Positions 10,278 through 17,073 of a DNA stretch of 64,000 nt are shown one piece after another. Source of the stretch: an uncultured Lachnospiraceae bacterium (GTDB lineage: Bacteria > Bacillota > Clostridia > Lachnospirales > Lachnospiraceae); contig CATNCF010000003.1 of the NCBI GenBank assembly GCA_950097145.1, forward strand, positions 1-64,000, written 5' to 3'. A program made the translations under genes and the position numbers. Within the stretch, counting starts at the first letter, position 1, and the number at the start of each line of letters is the position of its first letter. The notes under the pieces were generated by a model. The model made no database searches and had not been told where the DNA came from. It saw only the letters and a list, made by a program, of their open reading frames with translations.

Positions 10278-12485
10278 ATGCGTAAGAATGATATGGAAAA
10301 GAAATGGAACGATACAGATATCAGGAATTTTCTTCAAAGGAGCGCGAAAGAACAGGAAATTCCAAAGAACCTTCATCCCAGACAAATGGAAGAATGGCTG
10401 AAAGGGCAGACTGCAGATCAGACAGGCAAAGAGGAGAACGGAAAGGGTGAGGAACAATCAAACAGAACAGGGTTGAAGAAAAATAAATATTTCCGCTGGT
10501 GGTGCGGAAGTTTTGCAGCGGCAGCGTGTATGGCCCTTGTATTGTTTGCCGTAGGGAGGAATATAGACTGGAAGCTGGAACTTCCAATGGAACGGATCTC
10601 CCATAGAGCTGGAAGGGACGATGATTCAAACGATGTGGGAGTTGTGACAGAGGAAGGTACCACTTATAAGAAGCTGTACCAGACCTTCGACAGAGTATGG
10701 AAGGAGCAGGAGAAGCTGTATTTTGACCAGAGGGAATATGCTGTGAGTGAAAATACTGACACGGCAGTAGATGATGCTGCGGAGGGCGCATCAGGTGCGG
10801 AACTTGCGGCCCCTGCCGAGGATGCGGCGGAATCTTCAGGTGCAGAAAATGCGGCTCCTGCCGAAGGTATGACAGAATCTGGGGCAGCGGAACAAACCAC
10901 AGAAAAGAGCACAGAGGATTACGGCAGAACCAATCAGCAGGAAGAGGAAGTGGAGGAAGCAGATGTTATTAAGAATGACGGCAGATATCTGTACCAGGCC
11001 ATTCTCCATAAGACGAATGGGCGGTATACGGTAAGGATTGCAGACACGGAAGGCGGTCTGAAAGAAACCGCGCGGGTGGGAAACTTTGAGACGGTTGATA
11101 ATATTTATGTCTGGGAGGATAAGCTTGTTATCCTGGAACCTGGCTGGGCAGAGTCTCCTGGGTCTGACACAGGGAACTCAGAGGATGATAGAATCCCTGG
11201 ATATGCATACTGCCGGATTCATATATATGATATTTCAGACCGGGGCGATCCCAAAGAGGAGCACACCTTTACGGTCAAGGGCAGTTATAAGGATTCCAGA
11301 ATTTATGACGGGTATCTGTATTTCTTCGCATCCTGTGATACCAGCCGGCCGGGAAAAGAGGAGAATATATCTGCATATGTTCCTATGCTGGATGGAACAC
11401 CTATGGCGGAAGATAAGATATTTCTTCCGGAGGATGCCAGCGCGGCGTCTTATCTGGTGATGGTGTCGGTGGACATGGAGCGTCCGGATCGATTTGTGGA
11501 TACCAAAGCTTTGGTAACGGCTGCAGATAAGTTCTATGTAAGCCAGAAAAATATTTATGTGGCGGACAGTCAGAATTTCTCCTATGGAAAAAAAGGGGAA
11601 AATACCGACAGCACCAGGATTTACCGCTATTCCTATAAAGATGGAAGGATGAACAAAGAGGCGGAAGGCGCAGTGAACGGGACATTGCGTGATGATATGG
11701 CTATGAATGAATATCAGGATTATCTGCGTATGGTCACAACGGTTGAAAATGGAACTGTAGAGGAAGTCATTGATGATGTCAGCGGAGAAACCATTGGTTA
11801 TGACACCGCGGAAATTCAAACTTCCAACAGCTTGTATGTGCTGGACCAGAACCTCCAAGTGACCGGCAAAATCGAAGAACTTGCCCGGAATGAGCGGATT
11901 TATTCTGCAAGATTTATGGGTTCTGCAGGTTATTTTGTAACATTCCGGGAGACAGATCCGTTGTTTTCCGTGGATTTATCTAATCCCAGGGAACCAAAGA
12001 TTTTAGGGGAGTTAAAGATCAGCGGATTTTCCGAATATCTGCATTTTTATTCCGATGGACTTCTCTTTGGCCTTGGAATGGAGGCGGATGAAAACACAGG
12101 AGAGACCCATGGAATGAAGCTTTCTATGTTTGATATCTCCAATCCTGCCGATGTAAAGGAACAGTCTAAATTGAACTTGCCAGAGTATGACTATTCAGAC
12201 GCACTGTATGATTACAAAGCAGTACTGATTGACCCTAAGAAAAATCTGTTTGGATTTTCCGTGGAAGGATATGGGGAAGATTATGGGCGCTCCTATTTGC
12301 TGTTCTCCTATGAAAACGGTGAGTTCCAGCAGATTCTGAACATTGACTGCAGTGAAGAGGACCGCTGGGGATGGAGGCTGCGGGGAACCTATATCAAAGA
12401 CAGGTTTTTCCTGATGGCAGAGGATGGAAGGATTGAAGAATACAGCCTGGCAGATAAGAAATGGGTCAGGGCTTTGGAACCGTAA
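10278..12485 (+). CDS. Membrane-anchored beta-propeller protein, putative anti-sigma partner
   Basis: About 735 residues. A cytoplasmic N-terminal stretch of about 75 residues (DIRNFLQRSAKEQEIP...) precedes one membrane helix (CGSFAAAACMALVLFAVG). An Ala/Glu-rich linker with two imperfect copies of GAE-AAPAE follows, then a large C-terminal beta-propeller domain (PF09826 type) beginning near EEADVIKNDGRYLYQA. The short N-terminal segment inside and the sensor-like domain outside fit a regulator that holds the upstream ECF sigma factor, but no classical zinc anti-sigma motif is visible. Possible starts are GTG 10272, ATG 10275 and ATG 10278; GGAGG at 10266-10270 best suits 10278. A homologous arrangement with ECF factors is common in Clostridia. 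Confidence 0.82.
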   Translation: MRKNDMEKKWNDTDIRNFLQRSAKEQEIPKNLHPRQMEEWLKGQTADQTGKEENGKGEEQSNRTGLKKNKYFRWWCGSFAAAACMALVLFAVGRNIDWKLELPMERISHRAGRDDDSNDVGVVTEEGTTYKKLYQTFDRVWKEQEKLYFDQREYAVSENTDTAVDDAAEGASGAELAAPAEDAAESSGAENAAPAEGMTESGAAEQTTEKSTEDYGRTNQQEEEVEEADVIKNDGRYLYQAILHKTNGRYTVRIADTEGGLKETARVGNFETVDNIYVWEDKLVILEPGWAESPGSDTGNSEDDRIPGYAYCRIHIYDISDRGDPKEEHTFTVKGSYKDSRIYDGYLYFFASCDTSRPGKEENISAYVPMLDGTPMAEDKIFLPEDASAASYLVMVSVDMERPDRFVDTKALVTAADKFYVSQKNIYVADSQNFSYGKKGENTDSTRIYRYSYKDGRMNKEAEGAVNGTLRDDMAMNEYQDYLRMVTTVENGTVEEVIDDVSGETIGYDTAEIQTSNSLYVLDQNLQVTGKIEELARNERIYSARFMGSAGYFVTFRETDPLFSVDLSNPREPKILGELKISGFSEYLHFYSDGLLFGLGMEADENTGETHGMKLSMFDISNPADVKEQSKLNLPEYDYSDALYDYKAVLIDPKKNLFGFSVEGYGEDYGRSYLLFSYENGEFQQILNIDCSEEDRWGWRLRGTYIKDRFFLMAEDGRIEEYSLADKKWVRALEP

Positions 12486-12598
12486 GAGCCAGAAGCGGGA
12501 CTGCTAAAACAGCCTGTAAAAGTAGACAGAGGATTTATAGATACTACTAAGCAAAATGGGGCAGTCGGCTAATGCCAATTTCTTCTAATTTTAAAGAA

Positions 12599-12666
12599 AA
12601 ATAGAGATACCCTTCGGAAATGATGCCGTTTAGCATCGGTATATTCTGCGGGGGGTATCTCTATTT
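12599..12666. terminator. Long inverted repeat between convergent genes
   Basis: AAATAGAGATACCC at 12599-12612 pairs perfectly with 12653-12666, enclosing a 40-nt loop that itself holds GATGC...GCATC. A-rich sequence on the left and T-rich on the right fit a bidirectional terminator between the beta-propeller gene and the minus-strand repair gene. A small palindromic repeat is an alternative. Confidence 0.55.
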
Positions 12667-12692
12667 ATAGGAGGAAGCATTGTTTTTGGCAA

Positions 12693-13169
12693 TTATATCC
12701 GAAACAATGACTTTTCATAATCTTTCACATAGTATCGGATATTTTTCCTGCCTTTTTGGATAATGGTATGGCCTTCTTGTTCAAGCAGTTCTTTCTGCCC
12801 TTCAATACCACCGGGATATTTTGCATTTAGTTCCCCATTTGCTTTGAGCGTCCTCCAATAGGGTGTTTTATCATCCGTTCTCTGAAAGCTTGCCCATGCA
12901 GCAATTGAGACAAATATTCCTGCTGTTATCGGCTCTGTAAAATCAGCCCCGCTTTTGTTTGCAAAATATTCTCTTATGATACCTACTGTAAGCAGTTTTC
13001 CAAAGGGCACAAGCCGCATTACTTTGTCATAATCAATGGGCGGAGCAAAATACATTCTGTCTCCTCCATATTTTTCTATGCTTTTTTTATCTGTAATTGT
13101 TTGAAATTTAGGCATATCTTTAGCATCGTTCAACATTGCATTAAAATCTTTTTTCTGTTCATTTCCCAT
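12693..13169 (-). CDS. MGMT-family alkyltransferase-like (ATL) DNA-binding protein
   Basis: 158 residues matching the DNA-binding domain of O6-alkylguanine-DNA alkyltransferases: VPFGKLLTVGIIREYFA (helix-turn-helix region with the arginine-finger area) and LKANGELNAKYPGGIEGQKELLEQEG. The active-site PCHR box is replaced by PYWR, so the acceptor Cys is missing. ATL proteins bind alkylated guanines and hand them to nucleotide excision repair rather than repairing them directly. The start at 13169 follows AGGAGG; a longer in-frame start at 13226 lacks one. The neighbouring AlkD-like gene on the same strand supports an alkylation-damage role. Confidence 0.85.
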   Translation of the reverse strand: MGNEQKKDFNAMLNDAKDMPKFQTITDKKSIEKYGGDRMYFAPPIDYDKVMRLVPFGKLLTVGIIREYFANKSGADFTEPITAGIFVSIAAWASFQRTDDKTPYWRTLKANGELNAKYPGGIEGQKELLEQEGHTIIQKGRKNIRYYVKDYEKSLFRI

Positions 13170-13254
13170 CCGTACGCACCTCCTGCATATATTACTAAGC
13201 ATACCCCAATGTAAAATCATATACAATGAGACAGTTTGAAAAAATGCAGGTTTT

Positions 13255-13938
13255 TTAAATCCTTTTCAGCGTCTTAATTAACGCCTTGTCTTCCATGGAA
13301 ACCTTTAGAGATTCCGTAATTTTCTGCAGCGCCTTATTGTGGGTGAAATCGTCCAAAGAATTTTCTTTCAAAAAAGGCAGCGTCAGTTCAGGGAATTCCC
13401 GGTAGCAGATGGAAACAGCCCAGGCCTGGGCCATCTGCACGTAATAGACCTGTAAAGTTACCTGGCTGACAGCTTCCAGTACTCTGGGAAGATAATCTTT
13501 CGTCACATAGTAATCCAGCATTTGTACCAGGACAAAACGGACTTCAAATTCCCTGGGACTGTGCAGATATTCTCCAAGAAAATTCCAGAATTCTGCGGGC
13601 TGTTCTTTTGCTAATTTAATGGTAGAGCAGGTACTGTCACAGACAGACCAATTGTTGATTTTAGGAAGGAAGGCCCGCAGGAACGGTTCTTTTTCCTGGA
13701 GATCTCCTTTGGCGTAGCCAAGGGTCATGCCCTGAAGCATAATTTCTTCGTAACTGTCATCAGAGGCAGATGTTAAATATTGTTTCCAGTCTCCCTGGGC
13801 AAGCTGTTTCGCTATTTTTCTTAAGGAGGGAATGCGCACGCCCAGGATATGTTCAACGCCTGGCAGCAGACTGGAGGTAAACTTCTGGAATTTAGGTTCC
13901 CGCTGTAATTCCAGCTGCTCTTTGATCCATGCATTCAT
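13255..13938 (-). CDS. AlkD-like DNA alkylation repair protein
   Basis: 227 residues, an all-helical HEAT-repeat-like protein of the DNA alkylation repair family (PF08713): VRIPSLRKIAKQLAQGDW, a segment resembling EEIMLQGMTLGYAK and INNWSVCDSTCSTIK, then EVRFVLVQMLDYYV. AlkD enzymes excise bulky or cationic N3/N7-alkylated purines without base flipping. The start ATG at 13938 follows AAGGGTG. It lies upstream of the ATL gene (85 bases apart) and downstream of the SdpI gene on the same strand. Confidence 0.9.
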   Translation of the reverse strand: MNAWIKEQLELQREPKFQKFTSSLLPGVEHILGVRIPSLRKIAKQLAQGDWKQYLTSASDDSYEEIMLQGMTLGYAKGDLQEKEPFLRAFLPKINNWSVCDSTCSTIKLAKEQPAEFWNFLGEYLHSPREFEVRFVLVQMLDYYVTKDYLPRVLEAVSQVTLQVYYVQMAQAWAVSICYREFPELTLPFLKENSLDDFTHNKALQKITESLKVSMEDKALIKTLKRI

Positions 13939-13969
13939 GATGATTCACCCTTTCTGAATTTTTGTCAGC

Positions 13970-14614
13970 TTATTTATGCCTGATATAATAAATAAAAGAG
14001 TATACAGCCGGAATGACAGCCGCGGCGGCCACAATCACAGAGAAGGACCAGATATTTCCAATATTTAAAATTGTGCTGGCAATCAACAGCAGTCCGGATA
14101 GAATCCAGATCCAGCCTGCGAGACGATGGGTATGATTCCAGTTTTCCGGATCTGCCAGCGTCCAGGGAAGCTTGATCCCGACGGTGTAATTCTGCCGGCA
14201 TTTGGGCATATAATTTCCCGCAAGGAGGAATACTGCACCCAAAAACAGTTTTGCGGCGAACAACACATTAAGATTCATATGGAGAGCATAGGAATAAATT
14301 TGGATGCCGCAAATGAGAGAAACAGCGGGACAGATTAAGAGTGTCAGCTTAAAGAGCTTATCGCTGATTCCCTGCCGTTTTGGATCTGCAGATGTGAAAA
14401 ACGCACAGAAGAGATGTGCCCCAAGGATAAATAAAGGGAGACCAAAAACGGAGAACAGTTTACTGCTCCAGCCGTTTGGAGTGTTGTCAAAGTAAAAATG
14501 TGTGGCCATGGAATCAGGCAGCTTGTTCCACAAAATGATTCCTGCCATCATAGGGATTATGGTGATTAGGCTTGTGACGATAATAAATCCTTTATGTTTT
14601 TTCCATTGTTCCAT
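13970..14614 (-). CDS. SdpI/DUF1648-family membrane protein
   Basis: 214 residues with about six membrane helices. The N-terminal part is DUF1648 (LPDSMATHFYFDNTPNGWSSK, with the typical P-x2-TH-F-G pattern). The C-terminal part matches SdpI (VGIKLPWTLADPENWNHTHRLAGW). In Bacillus subtilis SdpI gives immunity to the toxin SdpC and relays its presence by sequestering the repressor SdpR. It starts 4 bases after the stop of the SdpR-like regulator, so the two form one operon. No SdpC-like toxin gene is visible nearby, so it may protect against foreign toxins. Confidence 0.9.
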   Translation of the reverse strand: MEQWKKHKGFIIVTSLITIIPMMAGIILWNKLPDSMATHFYFDNTPNGWSSKLFSVFGLPLFILGAHLFCAFFTSADPKRQGISDKLFKLTLLICPAVSLICGIQIYSYALHMNLNVLFAAKLFLGAVFLLAGNYMPKCRQNYTVGIKLPWTLADPENWNHTHRLAGWIWILSGLLLIASTILNIGNIWSFSVIVAAAAVIPAVYSFIYYIRHK

Positions 14615-14618
14615 CGCT

Positions 14619-14882
14619 TTATGCTCCTTTCAAATCAGACAGCCAAAGCATGACGTCTTCGATTACAGAAGTGTTTAATTCATAATAAACAAAGTTTTTT
14701 TCTTTTTGCTCGTAGACCAGATCCGCTTTTTTCAAAATGTTCAGGTGGTAAGATATCGTTGCGCCAGTCATGTCGAAATGGCTCCCAATTTCTCCGGCAG
14801 ACATCCGGCCCTGTTTTAAGAGAATCAGGATCTCACGCCGGCCCCCGTCAGAAAGAGCCTTAAATGTTTCTGCAAATCCCAT
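14619..14882 (-). CDS. SdpR-type ArsR-family autorepressor
   Basis: 87 residues, a winged-helix ArsR-family protein: LSDGGRREILILLKQGRMSA and the recognition helix region MTGATISYHLNILKKADL. No metal-binding Cys pattern is seen, as in SdpR. It leads the SdpR-SdpI operon, and its promoter is flanked by two inverted repeats that are the likely operators, so autorepression is expected. Confidence 0.92.
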   Translation of the reverse strand: MGFAETFKALSDGGRREILILLKQGRMSAGEIGSHFDMTGATISYHLNILKKADLVYEQKEKNFVYYELNTSVIEDVMLWLSDLKGA

Positions 14883-14899
14883 AAGAATGCCTCCAGATA

Positions 14900-14978
14900 G
14901 TATTTAGAAATATTTCTAAATACTACTATATGCCCAGGAAAAGTTCTTGTCAACAGGTATTTAGAAAAATATCTAAAT
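14900..14978 (-). promoter_or_regulatory. SdpRI promoter with two palindromic operators
   Basis: On the minus strand TTGACA (14948-14953), a 17-bp spacer and TATAGT (14925-14930) form a near-consensus promoter. Two copies of ATTTAGA-N6-TCTAAAT flank it: 14902-14921 (part of a perfect 24-bp palindrome, 14900-14923, overlapping the predicted transcription start) and 14959-14978, upstream of the -35 box. The centres are 57 bp apart. Binding by the SdpR-like regulator is inferred. Confidence 0.88.
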
Positions 14979-15414
14979 TTCTATAGCAGTTTAGTCTGTG
15001 CCATTCCCAAAGTTTTTTATTCTGTTTGTTACTGAAAATTTTAAAGGTGCAGATAAACTTTTTTAAGAAGAAAAATTTCCATCAGGAGTAGTCACATGAA
15101 AAAATTTTGGTACAATTTTAGACTTATTGTTGGGATGTGGATTAACACATAAACATATTATTTTTCATAAATTAAATATGAATGGTATACTTTTGAAATA
15201 AAAGTCGAATACTATGTATGATGTTTTGGAAGAAAATAGTGTAAAAAATATATTTTACAATCTATGGTCATAAATTTAAAAGATATAAACAATATACTAT
15301 GCAAATATGCCACAATTTATCAAAAAATTATTAATAATAATTGACAGGATTGGACCGAACTATTACAATAAAATAAAATGGTAAAATATAAAAAAGAAAG
15401 GATTGAGGGGGAAC
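14979..15414. other. AT-rich intergenic stretch
   Basis: Markedly AT-rich, non-coding sequence between the SdpRI promoter and the next small gene. Apart from the promoter at 15341-15369 I see no gene, RNA or strong repeat. The base composition differs from the housekeeping genes of the window and marks the left edge of the accessory island. Confidence 0.6.
15341..15369 (+). promoter_or_regulatory. Sigma-A-type promoter
   Basis: TTGACA (15341-15346), 17-bp spacer, TACAAT (15364-15369), 45 bases before the start of the small ORF at 15415. Confidence 0.75.
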
Positions 15415-15594
15415 ATGAAGCATATTGAAAAAGAAAACCTGCGCCCAATTGTATATGGATTTGTAAGCGATGATTATGTATCTGATTTCAATTTGTTAAG
15501 AGGGCATCATCTGGAGAATGATTTAGATTTTGAGGATGACTGTGACGAGGTAGGCTTTCTTATAAAAAAAAATGAAAACAGAAAGTCTAATTAA
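15415..15594 (+). CDS. Small acidic protein of unknown function
   Basis: 59 residues, not recognised. It is acidic in the middle (ENDLDFEDDCDEVGF), basic at the end and has no membrane segment. Three signs support it as a real gene: a good promoter, a GAGGGGG ribosome site 6 bases before the ATG (an earlier in-frame start at 15403 has none), and a terminator-like hairpin right after the stop. It could belong to the neighbouring accessory system, for example as a regulator or inhibitor, but nothing in the sequence shows this. Confidence 0.55.
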   Translation: MKHIEKENLRPIVYGFVSDDYVSDFNLLRGHHLENDLDFEDDCDEVGFLIKKNENRKSN

Positions 15595-15597
15595 TAG

Positions 15598-15658
15598 ATA
15601 TGATACCTTAAAAGAAGGATTTGGTTTATTGCCGTATCGCTTATTCAAGGTATCATAT
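15598..15658 (+). terminator. Hairpin after the small acidic ORF
   Basis: ATATGATACCTT (15598-15609) pairs perfectly with 15647-15658. The loop is 37 nt and the following sequence is only moderately T-rich, so it may be a terminator or a structured RNA end. Confidence 0.5.
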
Positions 15659-15735
15659 TGTTGTTCATAGTATTCTTTTTTTCTTTAATAAAATTAAGTG
15701 TGCCAGGAAGTTGGGGTTTTTCAAGGTGATTGATA

Positions 15736-15921
15736 CTACGTGTAATGCCTAATGGCCCAAATAAGCGTCTTTGAGTGTACCTTGTGAGACGGCCGCATGG
15801 CCATAATGGGATGTTTCAGAGAGGGTATAGTTTGCGGCATATTGGATTGTTCAATACGATATTTTTTGGCATTGTCATTAAAAGTAGGTAATTGTAGAAT
15901 TTGGTGGTTTTGTTGTTTCAT
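15736..15921 (-). CDS. Possible small basic protein, divergent from the HEXXH gene
   Basis: A 61-residue reading frame beginning MKQQNHQILQLPTF, rich in Lys, His and Arg, with no known family. An AGGTGATT ribosome site precedes the ATG at 15921. Upstream on the minus strand, TTCAGG / 17 bp / TATATA could act as a promoter sharing the palindrome at 16047-16061 with the divergent peptidase gene. That arrangement is typical of a regulator or antitoxin beside its target, but the protein shows no recognisable DNA-binding motif. Confidence 0.35.
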   Translation of the reverse strand: MKQQNHQILQLPTFNDNAKKYRIEQSNMPQTIPSLKHPIMAMRPSHKVHSKTLIWAIRHYT

Positions 15922-16044
15922 TTTGTAATCACCTGTTTTTGTCATATAAATGTTTGTGTTGAATCACCAAATAAAAATTAACGATAAGAACAAATGTTAA
16001 GTCAGAACTGCTTCATGAAGATGCGTATGGATTCAGTTATATAT

Positions 16045-16072
16045 TTGTCAGCTATGCTGACCTGAATATAGT
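16045..16072 (+). promoter_or_regulatory. Promoter with palindromic operator for the HEXXH/FRG genes
   Basis: TTGTCA (16045-16050), a 16-bp spacer and TATAGT (16067-16072) form a promoter pointing to the gene at 16129. The palindrome GTCAGC-TAT-GCTGAC (16047-16061) overlaps the -35 box and spacer, where a bound repressor would block RNA polymerase. The same palindrome lies within a possible divergent promoter for the 61-residue ORF. Confidence 0.65.
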
Positions 16073-16128
16073 GTCAAGATGTGGGAGTGAGTTTTGAAAG
16101 GAAAGATACGGATAAAGGGGAGAAAAAT

Positions 16129-16968
16129 ATGCAGTCAAAGTCTGGATCTAATTCTGAATGGGAATTTGATATCTTAAATATGAGAGTGCTCCATTTTGAG
16201 AAGCTGGTACCGTTACATAAAGAACAAAGTGACAAAAAGCAAGAAAAAACTACTGAGAAAGAGAATGATTCTGCCTCTTTACAAAAAGAGGAAGCTGCAC
16301 AAGAATCCATAGAAATGCCTGAAAAGAACCGATACTTTTCCAGGTTCTGCAGCCTTGGATATTATGATCAAATGTCATATGTAAAGGCAAAAGATGAGAG
16401 AGCTATATTGGATTATAAGCATTGCTTTTTAACAAAATATCCGTATAAAAAGAGTGAACAGCGCATTATGACGAATCAGATGTTTACCCTTTTGACAAGG
16501 AGAAAAAATGAAAAGCAGGATCAGCAGCAAGAAAAAAGTAGCCCGTTTCCCCAAATTAATGAAGAGGAACCTTTTGAAATAGAGGATAAGGAAAAAAAGA
16601 GCAGGCAGCCATTTCTAGGGATTATCTTAGTAACAGTGGGAAAGGGTTCTGGTGAGGAAGAAGAAAATAATATTGGCTCCCAACCATGTGATTTAAAACA
16701 AGTTTATAAAACATTATTAAGAGAATATCAAAATGCTTTTTATGAAATAGTAAATAAAAAAAATGAAATTGAAGAGGAGTCAAAGATTTGTTATAAGGTT
16801 TTCTATACGCCGAATTGTGCGGATCTGTGTATTGTGATGAGGACAGACACCCTTCAAAATATTTACAATGTTAAGCAACAGATTTCCGATTGGAAGTCAG
16901 GCCAGATAAGGGGAGCAGTCTGTCACACAACTTCTTACACATTGTTTGAATTGCCTGATAATGAATAG
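16129..16968 (+). CDS. Unknown protein, N-terminal part of a UAG-interrupted HEXXH peptidase frame
   Basis: 279 residues from the ATG at 16129 (GGGGAG upstream; the longer start at 16081 sits on the predicted transcription start). I recognise no family. It has a charged, low-complexity Lys/Glu linker (residues 30-70) and a C-terminal alpha/beta unit (FLGIILVTVG ... CYKVFYTPNCADLCIVMRTD). It ends at a single TAG (16966-16968). The same frame then stays open for 35 codons without any ATG or ribosome site and continues as the large HEXXH protein, so the two were probably one protein of about 1,400 residues. The alternative is two genes with a poorly initiated second one. Confidence 0.6.
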   Translation: MQSKSGSNSEWEFDILNMRVLHFEKLVPLHKEQSDKKQEKTTEKENDSASLQKEEAAQESIEMPEKNRYFSRFCSLGYYDQMSYVKAKDERAILDYKHCFLTKYPYKKSEQRIMTNQMFTLLTRRKNEKQDQQQEKSSPFPQINEEEPFEIEDKEKKSRQPFLGIILVTVGKGSGEEEENNIGSQPCDLKQVYKTLLREYQNAFYEIVNKKNEIEEESKICYKVFYTPNCADLCIVMRTDTLQNIYNVKQQISDWKSGQIRGAVCHTTSYTLFELPDNE

Positions 16969-17073
16969 TATCAATCAGTTGAAAAAAATAAGCTGCTTGG
17001 AAAAAATAATGGAGTTTTCCTAGAGTTACGAATCATTTGTTCCGAACAAATAATAAAAGCGATACAAGAAAGT

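Noticed and set aside
10664-10912. Ala/Ser-rich minus-strand frame
   Set aside because: It is the complement of the Ala/Glu-rich linker repeats in the beta-propeller protein.
11235-11858. Long minus-strand open frame (about 207 codons) opposite the beta-propeller gene
   Set aside because: It is antisense to a well-supported gene, with no ribosome site and His/Ile-rich low-complexity protein; a shadow frame.
16081-16128. Upstream start for the first frame of the HEXXH system
   Set aside because: It coincides with the predicted transcription start and has no ribosome site; ATG 16129 with GGGGAG is better.
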